Assembly (NCBI RefSeq): GCF_018502625.1
Contig: NZ_CP075566.1
Span: 1,059,001 to 1,123,000, forward strand
DNA: 64,000 bases
Source of the DNA: Pseudomonas hormoni
Lineage (GTDB): Bacteria; Pseudomonadota; Gammaproteobacteria; Pseudomonadales; Pseudomonadaceae
Reading direction: 5' to 3'
The notes under the pieces were generated by a model. The model was given only the letters and a program-made list of their open reading frames with translations. It was not told the origin of the DNA and made no database searches. The position numbers were made by a program, and so were the translations under genes. Positions 25,610 to 34,149 of the stretch are shown here, in pieces; the stretch's first letter is position 1, and each line of letters opens with the position of its first letter.

Positions 25610-26027
25610 ATATCCATTCCTGCGGTAACGGCCGCTGGCGGTTTCGCCCTTACGGCGACTCACTTTTTTTTCAAACGCCAAAAAAAGTAAGCAAAAAAAG
25701 GCTCGCCCCGAGCGTCCGGCCCCTCGCTCAGGCTCGGCGTTCCTTCGCTCCGGTATTCATCCGGGGGCATCGCCCTCCGGTTGGCTTCGCTGGCACCTAC
25801 ATGCGATGAGTTCGACTGCGTCGAACGACGCTGCGCGCCACTCCCCGGATGAACACCTCCACTCAGCCTCCCGAAGGGGCGGGTGGATCAAGATCAAGAG
25901 CTGCAGGCGAGCTGCATTAGCGAGGCACCGAACGAAAGGGGCAAAAGCCCTTGGTTACTTGGGGCTTTTCCAAGTAACCCGCTGTAAAAGCGGAACCGCC
26001 AGCCGCCGTTACCGAAGAAACGGATAT
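25610..26027. repeat. 418-bp element with 34-bp terminal inverted repeats (MITE-like)
   Basis: The ends 25610-25643 and 25994-26027 are inverted repeats matching at 30 of 34 positions (left end ATATCC...CTGGCGGTT). Inside are further palindromes: TTCATCCGGGG (25756-25766) with CCCCGGATGAA (25843-25853); GTTCGAC-TGC-GTCGAAC (25810-25826) almost exactly at the element centre; and GGTTACTTGG (25953-25962) with CCAAGTAACC (25970-25979). A(T)-rich hairpin arms lie near 25668-25690. No transposase or convincing gene is inside, and no clear target duplication is visible. It is probably a non-autonomous mobile or structured repeat that also occurs elsewhere in Pseudomonas. Confidence 0.7.
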
Positions 26028-26063
26028 ACCCCGATCAAAGTGGCAACCAAACCCGGCACAAAC

Positions 26064-26094
26064 AAAAACGGCCCCTATATAAATAGAGGCCGTT
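26064..26094 (-). terminator. Rho-independent terminator of gltA
   Basis: Read on the minus strand, AACGGCCTCTAT...ATAGGGGCCGTT forms a stem with one mismatch, ending in a T-run (26064-26068). It is 37 nt past the gltA stop. Confidence 0.85.
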
Positions 26095-26130
26095 CCCGAT
26101 ACAACTCAAGACGTTATCGCAAGACAGGTC

Positions 26131-27420
26131 TTATTTGCGGTCTTCCAGCTTGGTGATATCACGCGACTCGTAGCCGGTGTACAACTGGCGCGGACGGCCA
26201 ATTTTGTACGGGCTGGAGAGCATTTCTTTCCAGTGGGAGATCCAGCCGACAGTCCGCGCCAAAGCGAAGATCACCGTGAACATGCTGGTTGGAATGCCGA
26301 TCGCCTTGAGGATGATCCCCGAGTAGAAGTCGACGTTCGGGTACAACGAGCGCTCGATGAAGTACGGATCGGTCAGGGCGATCTCTTCCAGGCGCATGGC
26401 CAGTTCGAGTTGCGGATCGTTGGTGATGCCCAGTTCCTTCAGCACTTCGTCGCAGGTTTGCTTCATCACGGTGGCCCGTGGATCGCGGTTTTTGTAAACC
26501 CGGTGACCGAAGCCCATCAGCTTGAACGGATCGTTCTTGTCCTTGGCCTTGGCGATGTACTTGTCGATGTTCGAAACATCGCCAATTTCATCGAGCATGG
26601 TCAGAACAGCTTCGTTCGCGCCGCCGTGGGCAGGGCCCCACAGTGCAGCGATGCCGGCGGCGATACAGGCGAACGGGTTGGCACCCGAAGAACCGGCCAG
26701 GCGCACGGTGGATGTCGATGCGTTCTGCTCGTGGTCGGCATGGAGGATGAAGATCCGGTCCATGGCCTTGGCGAGTACCGGGCTGATCGGTTTGATCTCG
26801 CACGGGGTGTTGAACATCATGTGCAGGAAGTTTTCCGCGTACGACAGGTCGTTGCGCGGGTACATCATGGGTTGGCCCATGGAGTACTTGTAAACCATCG
26901 CTGCCAGGGTCGGCATCTTGGCAACCAGACGGATCGCGGAGATTTCGCGATGCTGCGGGTTATTGATGTCGAGGGAGTCGTGGTAGAAGGCCGAGAGGGC
27001 GCCGACTACGCCGCACATGACGGCCATCGGGTGGGCGTCGCGACGGAAGCCGTTGAAGAACGTCTTCAGCTGCTCGTGAACCATGGTGTGGTTTTTCACG
27101 GTGCTGACGAACTGGGCCTTCTGTTCTGCGGTCGGCAATTCGCCGTTGAGCAGCAGATAGCAGGTTTCCAGGTAGTCCGACTTTTCAGCCAGCTGTTCGA
27201 TCGGGTAGCCGCGGTGCAACAGAATGCCGTTGTCGCCGTCGATATAGGTGATCTTCGACTCGCAGGAAGCTGTCGACATGAAACCAGGGTCAAACGTGAA
27301 ACGGCCCGTGGCCGTCAGGCCCCGAACATCGATAACATCGGGACCAACGGTGCCGGTTAAAATGGGCAGCTCGACGGGGGCTGCGCCCTCGATGATCAAC
27401 TGCGCTTTTTTGTCAGCCAT
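26131..27420 (-). CDS. gltA: Citrate synthase (type I)
   Basis: A 429-residue TCA-cycle enzyme that joins acetyl-CoA and oxaloacetate. [20 protein letters not shown] contains the first active-site His, and [12 protein letters not shown] follows. [14 protein letters not shown] holds the second His, and [13 protein letters not shown] the catalytic Asp region. Length and N-terminal beta-rich domain ([18 protein letters not shown]) fit the hexameric, NADH-inhibited Gram-negative type. It is divergent from sdhC across 349 bp, and a near-consensus promoter lies on its strand. The ribosome site AGGAGG is 4 nt before the ATG. Confidence 0.97.
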   Translation of the reverse strand: MADKKAQLIIEGAAPVELPILTGTVGPDVIDVRGLTATGRFTFDPGFMSTASCESKITYIDGDNGILLHRGYPIEQLAEKSDYLETCYLLLNGELPTAEQKAQFVSTVKNHTMVHEQLKTFFNGFRRDAHPMAVMCGVVGALSAFYHDSLDINNPQHREISAIRLVAKMPTLAAMVYKYSMGQPMMYPRNDLSYAENFLHMMFNTPCEIKPISPVLAKAMDRIFILHADHEQNASTSTVRLAGSSGANPFACIAAGIAALWGPAHGGANEAVLTMLDEIGDVSNIDKYIAKAKDKNDPFKLMGFGHRVYKNRDPRATVMKQTCDEVLKELGITNDPQLELAMRLEEIALTDPYFIERSLYPNVDFYSGIILKAIGIPTSMFTVIFALARTVGWISHWKEMLSSPYKIGRPRQLYTGYESRDITKLEDRK

Positions 27421-27478
27421 GTGGCCTCCTATTTATGCTTGAAATCATCAGACAGACCCCCCACGCAGGGCCCGCACC

Positions 27479-27506
27479 ACTATAGTGAGATAAATTCGAA
27501 TGTCAA
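27479..27506 (-). promoter_or_regulatory. Sigma70 promoter of gltA
   Basis: On the minus strand TTGACA (27506-27501), a 16-nt spacer and TATAGT (27484-27479). The -35 matches consensus fully. The predicted leader is about 50 nt. Confidence 0.75.
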
Positions 27507-27620
27507 TTTGCCTAAAGTCTTGCTCCAGAAGGCTTTAACCGGACTTTTTCCTCGAAATTGACTGCCATTTACGCCTTTTATCCAACTTGTGCAATGAGCT
27601 ATTAGGGGAAGGCGAACGCG

Positions 27621-27649
27621 TTGTCATTAGTAGCCTAACTGTCTATACT
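27621..27649 (+). promoter_or_regulatory. Sigma70 promoter of sdhCDAB
   Basis: TTGTCA (27621-27626), a 17-nt spacer and TATACT (27644-27649). The predicted start near 27656 gives a leader of about 114 nt before sdhC. Confidence 0.7.
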
Positions 27650-27730
27650 CGGCCACCGACCGCCAGGGGCTTTTGGGCCTGCTTTATTGGGGGTCGCATC
27701 CCTGGGTGGTGGTTACCTGACCAGTGCACT

Positions 27731-27760
27731 CCCCAACAACTTTGCCCTGATTGTTAGGGG
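27731..27760 (+). promoter_or_regulatory. Stem-loop masking the sdhC ribosome site
   Basis: CCCCAACAA (27731-27739) pairs with TTGTTAGGGG (27751-27760) through nine pairs with one bulged A. The 3' arm AGGGG is the only Shine-Dalgarno-like run before the sdhC GTG at 27770. Opening of this helix could set translation of the operon's first gene. Confidence 0.5.
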
Positions 27761-27769
27761 CTCTTCAGT

Positions 27770-28156
27770 GTGAAAAAAGCCGTGAAAAGCCAACGACCTG
27801 TAAACCTAGACCTAAGGACCATCAAACTCCCCATCACCGGCGTTACGTCGTTTCTTCACCGTGTTTCCGGCATCATCCTCTTCCTGGGCCTTGGCTTCAT
27901 GCTGTATGCATTGAGCAAATCCCTGGGTTCCGAGGAAGGTTTTGCCGACGTGAAGGCAACCTTGACCAGCCCTCTGGCCAAGTTCGTAGCATGGGGCCTC
28001 CTGTCCGCTCTTCTGTATCACCTGGTAGCCGGTGTGCGCCATTTGATCATGGACATGGGCATCGGTGAGACGCTGGAAGGCGGCCGCCTGGGCTCGAAAA
28101 TTATCATCGCCGTTTCCGTGGTGTTGATCGTTCTGGCAGGAGTTTGGATATGGTAA
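27770..28156 (+). CDS. sdhC: Succinate dehydrogenase cytochrome b556 subunit
   Basis: A 128-residue membrane anchor of complex II with three helices. QRPVNLDLRTIKLP and the quinone-site/haem region SFLHRVSGIILFLGL, then LLYHLVAGVRHLIMDMG, with the haem-ligand His in the latter, are standard. The start is GTG at 27770; a second in-frame GTG at 27782 is possible. It overlaps sdhD by 7 bases. A hairpin covers the ribosome site. Confidence 0.94.
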   Translation: MKKAVKSQRPVNLDLRTIKLPITGVTSFLHRVSGIILFLGLGFMLYALSKSLGSEEGFADVKATLTSPLAKFVAWGLLSALLYHLVAGVRHLIMDMGIGETLEGGRLGSKIIIAVSVVLIVLAGVWIW

Positions 28157-28518
28157 CCAGCGTTACGAACCTTTCGCGTTCGGGCCTCTATGACTGGATG
28201 GCACAGCGTGTGTCTGCGGTTGTTCTCGCGGCTTATTTCATCTTCCTGATCGGATATCTCGCAGCGAATCCGGGCATCGGCTACGACCAATGGCATGGCC
28301 TGTTCGCTCACAACGGGATGCGTATCTTCAGTCTGCTGGCCCTTGTAGCCCTGGGCGCTCACGCCTGGGTCGGCATGTGGACCATCGCGACCGACTACCT
28401 GACGCCGATGGCGCTGGGCAAGTCCGCGACTGCAGTACGTTTCCTTTTCCAGGCAGTATGCGGCGTTGCGATGTTCGCTTACTTCGTCTGGGGTGTGCAG
28501 ATTCTCTGGGGTATCTGA
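28150..28518 (+). CDS. sdhD: Succinate dehydrogenase hydrophobic membrane anchor
   Basis: A 122-residue three-helix subunit that anchors SdhAB with SdhC and shares haem b and the quinone site. SGLYDWMAQRVSAVVLAAY at the N-terminus and LVALGAHAWVGMWTIATDYL with the conserved His and Asp are typical. The start at 28150 lies inside sdhC (7-base overlap), ensuring 1:1 synthesis. sdhA follows after 3 nt. Confidence 0.94.
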   Translation: MVTSVTNLSRSGLYDWMAQRVSAVVLAAYFIFLIGYLAANPGIGYDQWHGLFAHNGMRIFSLLALVALGAHAWVGMWTIATDYLTPMALGKSATAVRFLFQAVCGVAMFAYFVWGVQILWGI

Positions 28519-28521
28519 TTC

Positions 28522-30297
28522 ATGTCTACTACAGTTAATACGCTTTCGTTCGACGCCATCATCATTGGCGGCGGCGGTGCCGGCATGCGCGCTGCGCTGC
28601 AACTGGCACAAGGTGGTCACAAGACTGCCGTAGTTACCAAGGTTTTCCCGACTCGTTCGCACACTGTATCCGCCCAGGGTGGCATCACCTGCGCCATCGC
28701 TTCGGCAGACCCGAACGATGACTGGCGCTGGCACATGTACGATACCGTCAAGGGTTCCGACTATATCGGTGACCAGGACGCTATCGAATACATGTGTTCC
28801 GTAGGCCCGGAAGCGGTCTTCGAACTCGAGCACATGGGTTTGCCGTTCTCCCGTACCGAACAGGGCCGCATCTATCAGCGTCCGTTCGGCGGTCAGTCGA
28901 AAGACTTCGGCAAGGGTGGCCAGGCTGCCCGTACCTGCGCCGCTGCCGACCGTACCGGTCACGCACTGCTGCACACCCTGTACCAGGCCAACCTGAAGGC
29001 CGGCACCGTATTCCTCAATGAATACTATGGCGTCGACCTGGTGAAGAACGAAGACGGTGCCTTTGTCGGCATGATCGTCATCTGCATCGAAACCGGCGAA
29101 ACCTCGTACGTCCGCGCTAACGCCACCGTTCTGGCGACTGGCGGTGCAGGCCGTATCTACTCGTCCACCACCAATGCCCTGATCAACACCGGTGACGGCG
29201 TCGGCATGGCTCTGCGTGCTGGCGTGCCGGTACAAGACATTGAAATGTGGCAGTTCCACCCGACCGGCATCGCCGGCGCCGGTGTACTGGTTACAGAAGG
29301 CTGCCGCGGTGAAGGCGGCTACCTGATCAACAAGCACGGCGAGCGTTTCATGGAGCGTTATGCTCCGAACGCCAAAGACCTGGCGGGTCGTGACGTTGTT
29401 GCTCGTTCGATGGTTAAAGAAATCATCGCCGGCAACGGTTGCGGTCCGGATGGCGACCACGTAATGCTGAAACTCGATCACCTCGGTGAAGAAGTTCTGC
29501 ACAGCCGTCTGCCAGGCATCATGGAACTGTCCAAGACTTTCGCTCACGTCGATCCAGCCGTGGCGCCAATTCCGGTCGTTCCAACCTGCCACTATATGAT
29601 GGGCGGCGTTGCCACCAACATTCATGGTCAGGCAATCACTCAAGACGCTGACGGCAAGGACCAGATCATTCCTGGCCTGTTCGCCGTAGGTGAAGTGGCG
29701 TGCGTATCGGTTCACGGTGCCAACCGTCTGGGCGGCAACTCGCTGCTCGACCTGGTGGTATTCGGCCGTGCCGCTGGCCTGTTCCTGGAGCAGACCCTGA
29801 AAGAAGGCGTTGATTACGCCCGCCCTCGCCAGTCTGACATCGACGCTGCCCTGGCACGTCTCGATGGCCTGAACTCGCGCACCGAAGGCGAAGACGTCGC
29901 TACTCTGCGTAAAGAGCTGCAAAGCTGCATGCAGAACTACTTCGGTGTATTCCGTACCGGCGAATACATGCAGAAGGGTATTGCTCAGCTGGCTGATCTG
30001 CGTGGCCGTATCGCCAACGTCAAGATCAACGACAAGAGCCAGGCATTCAACACGGCTCGTATCGAAGCCCTGGAACTGCAAAACCTGCTGGAAGTGGCCG
30101 AAGCCACCGCCATCGCTGCAGAGATCCGCAAAGAGTCCCGCGGCGCTCACGCCCGTGAAGACTACGAAGATCGCGACGACGAAAACTGGCTGTGCCACAC
30201 CCTGTACTTCCCGGGTGACAAGCGCGTGACCAAGCGTGCTGTGAACTTCTCGCCGAAGACTGTTCCGACTTTTGAACCTAAGATTCGGACTTATTAA
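28522..30297 (+). CDS. sdhA: Succinate dehydrogenase flavoprotein subunit
   Basis: A 591-residue catalytic subunit that oxidises succinate to fumarate at a covalently bound [23 protein letters not shown] is the dinucleotide fold. The FAD-linking His is in [11 protein letters not shown]. The active-site region [20 protein letters not shown] and [15 protein letters not shown] are family signatures. Length is normal. It is in one operon with sdhC, sdhD and sdhB. Confidence 0.97.
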   Translation: MSTTVNTLSFDAIIIGGGGAGMRAALQLAQGGHKTAVVTKVFPTRSHTVSAQGGITCAIASADPNDDWRWHMYDTVKGSDYIGDQDAIEYMCSVGPEAVFELEHMGLPFSRTEQGRIYQRPFGGQSKDFGKGGQAARTCAAADRTGHALLHTLYQANLKAGTVFLNEYYGVDLVKNEDGAFVGMIVICIETGETSYVRANATVLATGGAGRIYSSTTNALINTGDGVGMALRAGVPVQDIEMWQFHPTGIAGAGVLVTEGCRGEGGYLINKHGERFMERYAPNAKDLAGRDVVARSMVKEIIAGNGCGPDGDHVMLKLDHLGEEVLHSRLPGIMELSKTFAHVDPAVAPIPVVPTCHYMMGGVATNIHGQAITQDADGKDQIIPGLFAVGEVACVSVHGANRLGGNSLLDLVVFGRAAGLFLEQTLKEGVDYARPRQSDIDAALARLDGLNSRTEGEDVATLRKELQSCMQNYFGVFRTGEYMQKGIAQLADLRGRIANVKINDKSQAFNTARIEALELQNLLEVAEATAIAAEIRKESRGAHAREDYEDRDDENWLCHTLYFPGDKRVTKRAVNFSPKTVPTFEPKIRTY

Positions 30298-30308
30298 GGG
30301 TGGCCGCC

Positions 30309-31013
30309 ATGTTGCAAGTCAGTGTTTATCGCTACAACCCTGATCAGGACGCTGCGCCGTTCATGCAGGAATTCCAGGTCGATACCGGTGGTAAAGACCT
30401 GATGGTGCTGGACGTGCTGGCCCTGATTAAAGAGCAGGACGAAGGTTTCTCCTATCGTCGCTCTTGCCGTGAAGGCGTTTGCGGTTCCGACGGCATGAAC
30501 ATCAACGGCAAAAACGGTCTGGCGTGCGTCACGCCGCTGTCTTCTGTCGTAAAAGGTAACAAGCTGATCGTTCGTCCGCTGCCAGGTTTGCCGGTTATCC
30601 GTGACCTGGTCGTCGATATGAGCATCTTCTACAAGCAATACGAGAAGGTTAAGCCATTCCTGCAGAACGACACGCCGGCTCCGGCCATCGAGCGTCTGCA
30701 GACTCCGGAAGAGCGTGAAAAGCTCGATGGTCTGTACGAGTGCATCCTGTGCGCTTGCTGCTCGACCTCTTGCCCGTCCTTCTGGTGGAACCCGGACAAG
30801 TTCCTGGGTCCAGCTGCTCTGCTGCAAGCGTACCGCTTCCTGGCAGACAGCCGCGACACCAAGACTGCCGAGCGTCTGGCTTCACTGGATGACCCGTTCA
30901 GCGTATTCCGCTGCCGTGGGATCATGAACTGCGTCAACGTCTGTCCGAAAGGCCTGAACCCGACTAAGGCCATCGGTCACGTACGTAACATGTTGCTGCA
31001 AAGCGGCGTGTGA
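30309..31013 (+). CDS. sdhB: Succinate dehydrogenase iron-sulfur subunit
   Basis: A 234-residue subunit that carries three Fe-S clusters from the flavin to quinone. SCREGVCGSDGMNINGKNGLAC gives the [2Fe-2S] ligands, CILCACCSTSCPSFWW the [4Fe-4S], and CRGIMNCVNVCPKGLNP the [3Fe-4S]. The start at 30309 (MLQVSVYRYNP) is chosen over the upstream in-frame codon at 30300, because AAGGG sits at the right distance. A terminator-like hairpin lies 40 nt downstream. Confidence 0.96.
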   Translation: MLQVSVYRYNPDQDAAPFMQEFQVDTGGKDLMVLDVLALIKEQDEGFSYRRSCREGVCGSDGMNINGKNGLACVTPLSSVVKGNKLIVRPLPGLPVIRDLVVDMSIFYKQYEKVKPFLQNDTPAPAIERLQTPEEREKLDGLYECILCACCSTSCPSFWWNPDKFLGPAALLQAYRFLADSRDTKTAERLASLDDPFSVFRCRGIMNCVNVCPKGLNPTKAIGHVRNMLLQSGV

Positions 31014-31020
31014 TTCAGCT

Positions 31021-31050
31021 GCTGTACCCGTAGGACCGCTGTACCCGTAG
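31021..31050. repeat. Tandem 13-bp direct repeat after sdhB
   Basis: GCTGTACCCGTAG occurs exactly at 31021-31033 and 31038-31050 (period 17), just before the terminator stem. Confidence 0.7.
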
Positions 31051-31053
31051 ATG

Positions 31054-31087
31054 CTACGGCGCAGGCTTCAACCGGCGCCGTAGTTTT
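31054..31087 (+). terminator. Terminator-like hairpin between sdhB and sucA
   Basis: CTACGGCGC (31054-31062) pairs perfectly with GCGCCGTAG (31075-31083), followed by TTTT. The short U-tract may allow partial read-through, so sdh and suc expression can differ. Confidence 0.7.
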
Positions 31088-31137
31088 AACCTGAGCAGCA
31101 GCTCACAAAGCTGCCGCTCTTATTTTGAAGAAATGAG

Positions 31138-31195
31138 ACAAGCAGGGGCATCCGGGCTGGTACCCGGACTATCAGCGTGATCCTAAGTGGCTTGT
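31138..31195 (+). promoter_or_regulatory. Structured sucA leader (likely sucA-II RNA motif)
   Basis: Closing helix ACAAGC (31138-31143) / GCTTGT (31190-31195) encloses hairpin TCCGGG (31151-31156) / CCCGGA (31163-31168) and a short ATCA/TGAT hairpin (31171-31181), a three-way-junction layout. The position upstream of sucA in Pseudomonas fits the published sucA-II candidate RNA motif. I assign it from memory of its location, not by a model search. sucA begins 80 nt later. Confidence 0.5.
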
Positions 31196-31275
31196 TTTGG
31201 TCGCTGCATTCGGACTTCTGCAAGTTTGCTCGGTGTCGACGCCGGTGGTGTTCCCCTAACCGAGGGTGACCAAGC

Positions 31276-34107
31276 ATGCAAGAAAGCGTGATGCAGCGCA
31301 TGTGGAACAGTGCCCACCTTTCAGGTGGAAACGCTGCCTATGTGGAAGAGCTTTATGAGCTCTACCTGCACGACCCTAACGCTGTGCCAGAAGAGTGGCG
31401 CACCTACTTTCAGAAGTTGCCGACTGACGGCAACTCTGCCACCGATGTTTCGCACTCCACAATTCGCGATCATTTCGTCTTGCTGGCAAAGAACCAGCGC
31501 CGCGCACAACCGGTTTCCGCCGGCAGCGTGAGCAGTGAGCACGAGAAGAAGCAAGTTGAAGTGCTGCGATTGATCCAGGCCTACCGTATGCGTGGCCACC
31601 AGGCAGCCCAGCTTGACCCGCTGGGGCTGTGGCAGCGTCCTGCACCTGCAGACCTGTCGATCAATCATTACGGCTTGACCAATGCCGATCTTGATACGAC
31701 CTTCCGTGCCGGGGACCTGTTCATCGGCAAAGAGGAGGCGAGCCTACGCGAAATTCACGAAGCGTTGCAGCAGACATATTGCCGCACCATCGGCGCTGAA
31801 TTCACGCATATCACCGATTCCGAGCAGCGCCAGTGGTTCCAGCAGCGTCTGGAAAGCGTGCGTGGTCGTCCGACGTACTCCGCCGACATCAAGAGCCACC
31901 TGCTCGAGCGTGTCACTGCCGGTGAAGGCCTGGAAAAATACCTGGGCACCAAATACCCGGGCACCAAGCGTTTCGGTCTGGAAGGCGGCGAGAGCCTGAT
32001 TCCGATGCTCGACGAGCTGATCCAGCGTTCCGGTTCCTACGGGACCAAGGAAATCGTCATCGGCATGGCCCACCGTGGCCGTCTGAACGTGCTGGTCAAC
32101 ACCTTCGGCAAGAACCCGCGCGAGCTGTTCGACGAGTTCGAAGGCAAGAAGAAGGTCGAGCTGGGTTCCGGTGACGTTAAATATCACCAGGGCTTCTCGT
32201 CCAACGTGATGACTACCGGTGGTGAAGTTCACCTCGCCATGGCGTTCAACCCGTCCCACCTGGAAATCGTATCTCCAGTGGTCGAAGGTTCGGTTCGCGC
32301 CCGTCAGGATCGTCGTAACGACCCTACCGGCGAGAAGGTTCTGCCGATTTCCATCCACGGTGACGCGGCATTCGCCGGTCAGGGCGTGGTCATGGAAACC
32401 TTCCAGATGTCGCAGACCCGCGGTTTCAAGACCGGCGGCACTGTACACATCGTGATCAACAACCAGGTCGGTTTCACCATCAGCAACCCGCTGGACTCGC
32501 GTTCCACCGAGTACGCGACCGACGTTGCGAAGATGATCCAGGCGCCGATCCTCCATGTGAATGGTGATGATCCGGAAGCCGTATTGTTCGTGACCCAGCT
32601 GGCCATCGACTACCGCATGCAGTTCAAGCGTGACGTGGTGATCGACCTGGTCTGCTACCGTCGTCGCGGCCACAACGAGGCCGACGAGCCAAGTGGCACC
32701 CAGCCGATCATGTATCAGCAGATCACCAAACAGCGCACCACCCGTGAGCTGTATGCCGATCGTCTGACCCAGGGCGGTGTACTCGACGCAGAGCGTGTTC
32801 AGGCGAAAGTCGACGAATACCGCAACGCGCTGGACAACGGTCTGCATGTTGTAAAAAGCCTGGTCAAAGAGCCGAACAAAGAGTTGTTCGTGGACTGGCG
32901 TCCGTATCTGGGTCATGCCTGGACCGCGCGTCACGACACGCGTTTCGATCTGAAAACCTTGCAGGAACTGTCTGCCAAGCTGCTGGAAATTCCAGAAGGC
33001 TTCGTGGTTCAGCGCCAGGTCTCGAAGATCTACGAAGACCGTCAGAAAATGCAAGCGGGCGGCCTGCCGATCAACTGGGGTTACGCCGAAACCATGGCGT
33101 ACGCGACCCTGGCGTTCGAAGGTCACCCGATTCGCATGACGGGTCAGGACATCGGTCGTGGTACGTTCTCGCACCGTCACGCTGTCTTGCACAACCAGAA
33201 AGACGCGGGTACCTATGTCCCGCTGCAAAACCTGTACAACGGCCAGCCACGTTTCGACCTGTACGATTCGTTCCTGTCCGAAGAAGCCGTGCTGGCGTTC
33301 GAATACGGTTACTCGACCACCACGCCTGAAGCGCTGGTGATCTGGGAAGCCCAGTTCGGCGATTTCGCCAACGGTGCCCAGGTGGTTATCGACCAGTTCA
33401 TCACCAGCGGCGAGCACAAGTGGGGCCGTCTCTGCGGTCTGACCATGTTGCTGCCGCACGGCTATGAAGGTCAGGGTCCGGAGCACTCTTCGGCTCGTCT
33501 GGAGCGTTACCTGCAGCTGTGCGCCGAGCACAACATTCAGGTAGCCGTACCGACTACGCCGGCTCAGATCTACCACTTGCTGCGTCGTCAGGTGATTCGC
33601 CCGCTGCGCAAGCCGTTGATCGTCCTGACTCCGAAGTCGCTGCTGCGTCACAAACTGGCCATCTCGACACTGGAAGATCTGGCGGAAGGTTCGTTCCAGA
33701 CCGTTATCCCGGAAATCGATGCCCTGGACCCGAAAAAGGTCGAGCGCGTTGTTCTGTGTAGCGGCAAGGTCTACTACGACCTGCTGGAAAAACGCCGTGC
33801 CGAAGGTCGTGATGACATCGCCATCGTGCGTATCGAGCAGCTGTACCCATTCCCTGAGGACGACTTGAACGAAGTCCTGGCTCCTTACACCAACCTCAAA
33901 CATATCGTTTGGTGTCAGGAAGAGCCGATGAACCAGGGTGCCTGGTACTGCAGCCAACACCACATGCGCCGCATCGTTGGCAATCACAACAAGTCGCTCG
34001 TACTCGAATACGCCGGCCGTGATGCTTCTGCTGCACCTGCTTGTGGTTATGCATCGATGCACGCTGAGCAGCAGGAAAAACTGCTGCAAGACGCCTTTAC
34101 TGTTTAA
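31276..34107 (+). CDS. sucA: 2-oxoglutarate dehydrogenase E1 component
   Basis: A 943-residue thiamine-diphosphate decarboxylase of the 2-oxoglutarate dehydrogenase complex. The N-terminal E2-binding segment YVEELYELYLHDPNAVPEEWR is followed by GMAHRGRLNVLVN, HGDAAFAGQGVVMETFQMS (TPP/Mg2+ region), NNQVGFTISNP, and the C-terminal DHR-type domains with GQDIGRGTFSHRHAVLHNQ. Full length. It starts the suc part of the cluster after a structured leader, and sucB follows after 42 nt. Confidence 0.97.
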   Translation: MQESVMQRMWNSAHLSGGNAAYVEELYELYLHDPNAVPEEWRTYFQKLPTDGNSATDVSHSTIRDHFVLLAKNQRRAQPVSAGSVSSEHEKKQVEVLRLIQAYRMRGHQAAQLDPLGLWQRPAPADLSINHYGLTNADLDTTFRAGDLFIGKEEASLREIHEALQQTYCRTIGAEFTHITDSEQRQWFQQRLESVRGRPTYSADIKSHLLERVTAGEGLEKYLGTKYPGTKRFGLEGGESLIPMLDELIQRSGSYGTKEIVIGMAHRGRLNVLVNTFGKNPRELFDEFEGKKKVELGSGDVKYHQGFSSNVMTTGGEVHLAMAFNPSHLEIVSPVVEGSVRARQDRRNDPTGEKVLPISIHGDAAFAGQGVVMETFQMSQTRGFKTGGTVHIVINNQVGFTISNPLDSRSTEYATDVAKMIQAPILHVNGDDPEAVLFVTQLAIDYRMQFKRDVVIDLVCYRRRGHNEADEPSGTQPIMYQQITKQRTTRELYADRLTQGGVLDAERVQAKVDEYRNALDNGLHVVKSLVKEPNKELFVDWRPYLGHAWTARHDTRFDLKTLQELSAKLLEIPEGFVVQRQVSKIYEDRQKMQAGGLPINWGYAETMAYATLAFEGHPIRMTGQDIGRGTFSHRHAVLHNQKDAGTYVPLQNLYNGQPRFDLYDSFLSEEAVLAFEYGYSTTTPEALVIWEAQFGDFANGAQVVIDQFITSGEHKWGRLCGLTMLLPHGYEGQGPEHSSARLERYLQLCAEHNIQVAVPTTPAQIYHLLRRQVIRPLRKPLIVLTPKSLLRHKLAISTLEDLAEGSFQTVIPEIDALDPKKVERVVLCSGKVYYDLLEKRRAEGRDDIAIVRIEQLYPFPEDDLNEVLAPYTNLKHIVWCQEEPMNQGAWYCSQHHMRRIVGNHNKSLVLEYAGRDASAAPACGYASMHAEQQEKLLQDAFTV

Positions 34108-34149
34108 CGCCTTCGCGCACCTGAAACCGAATTTAAGGACCCACAGATA

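Noticed and set aside
25806..26156. A 116-codon frame inside the 418-bp TIR element
   Set aside because: It is composed of the nested inverted repeats, reads past the element end into the gltA terminator and has no ribosome site. Such frames are often mis-annotated.
28018..30198. A 726-codon minus-strand frame across sdhC-sdhA
   Set aside because: Shadow of the sdh genes; its composition follows the third-codon bias of the sense frame.
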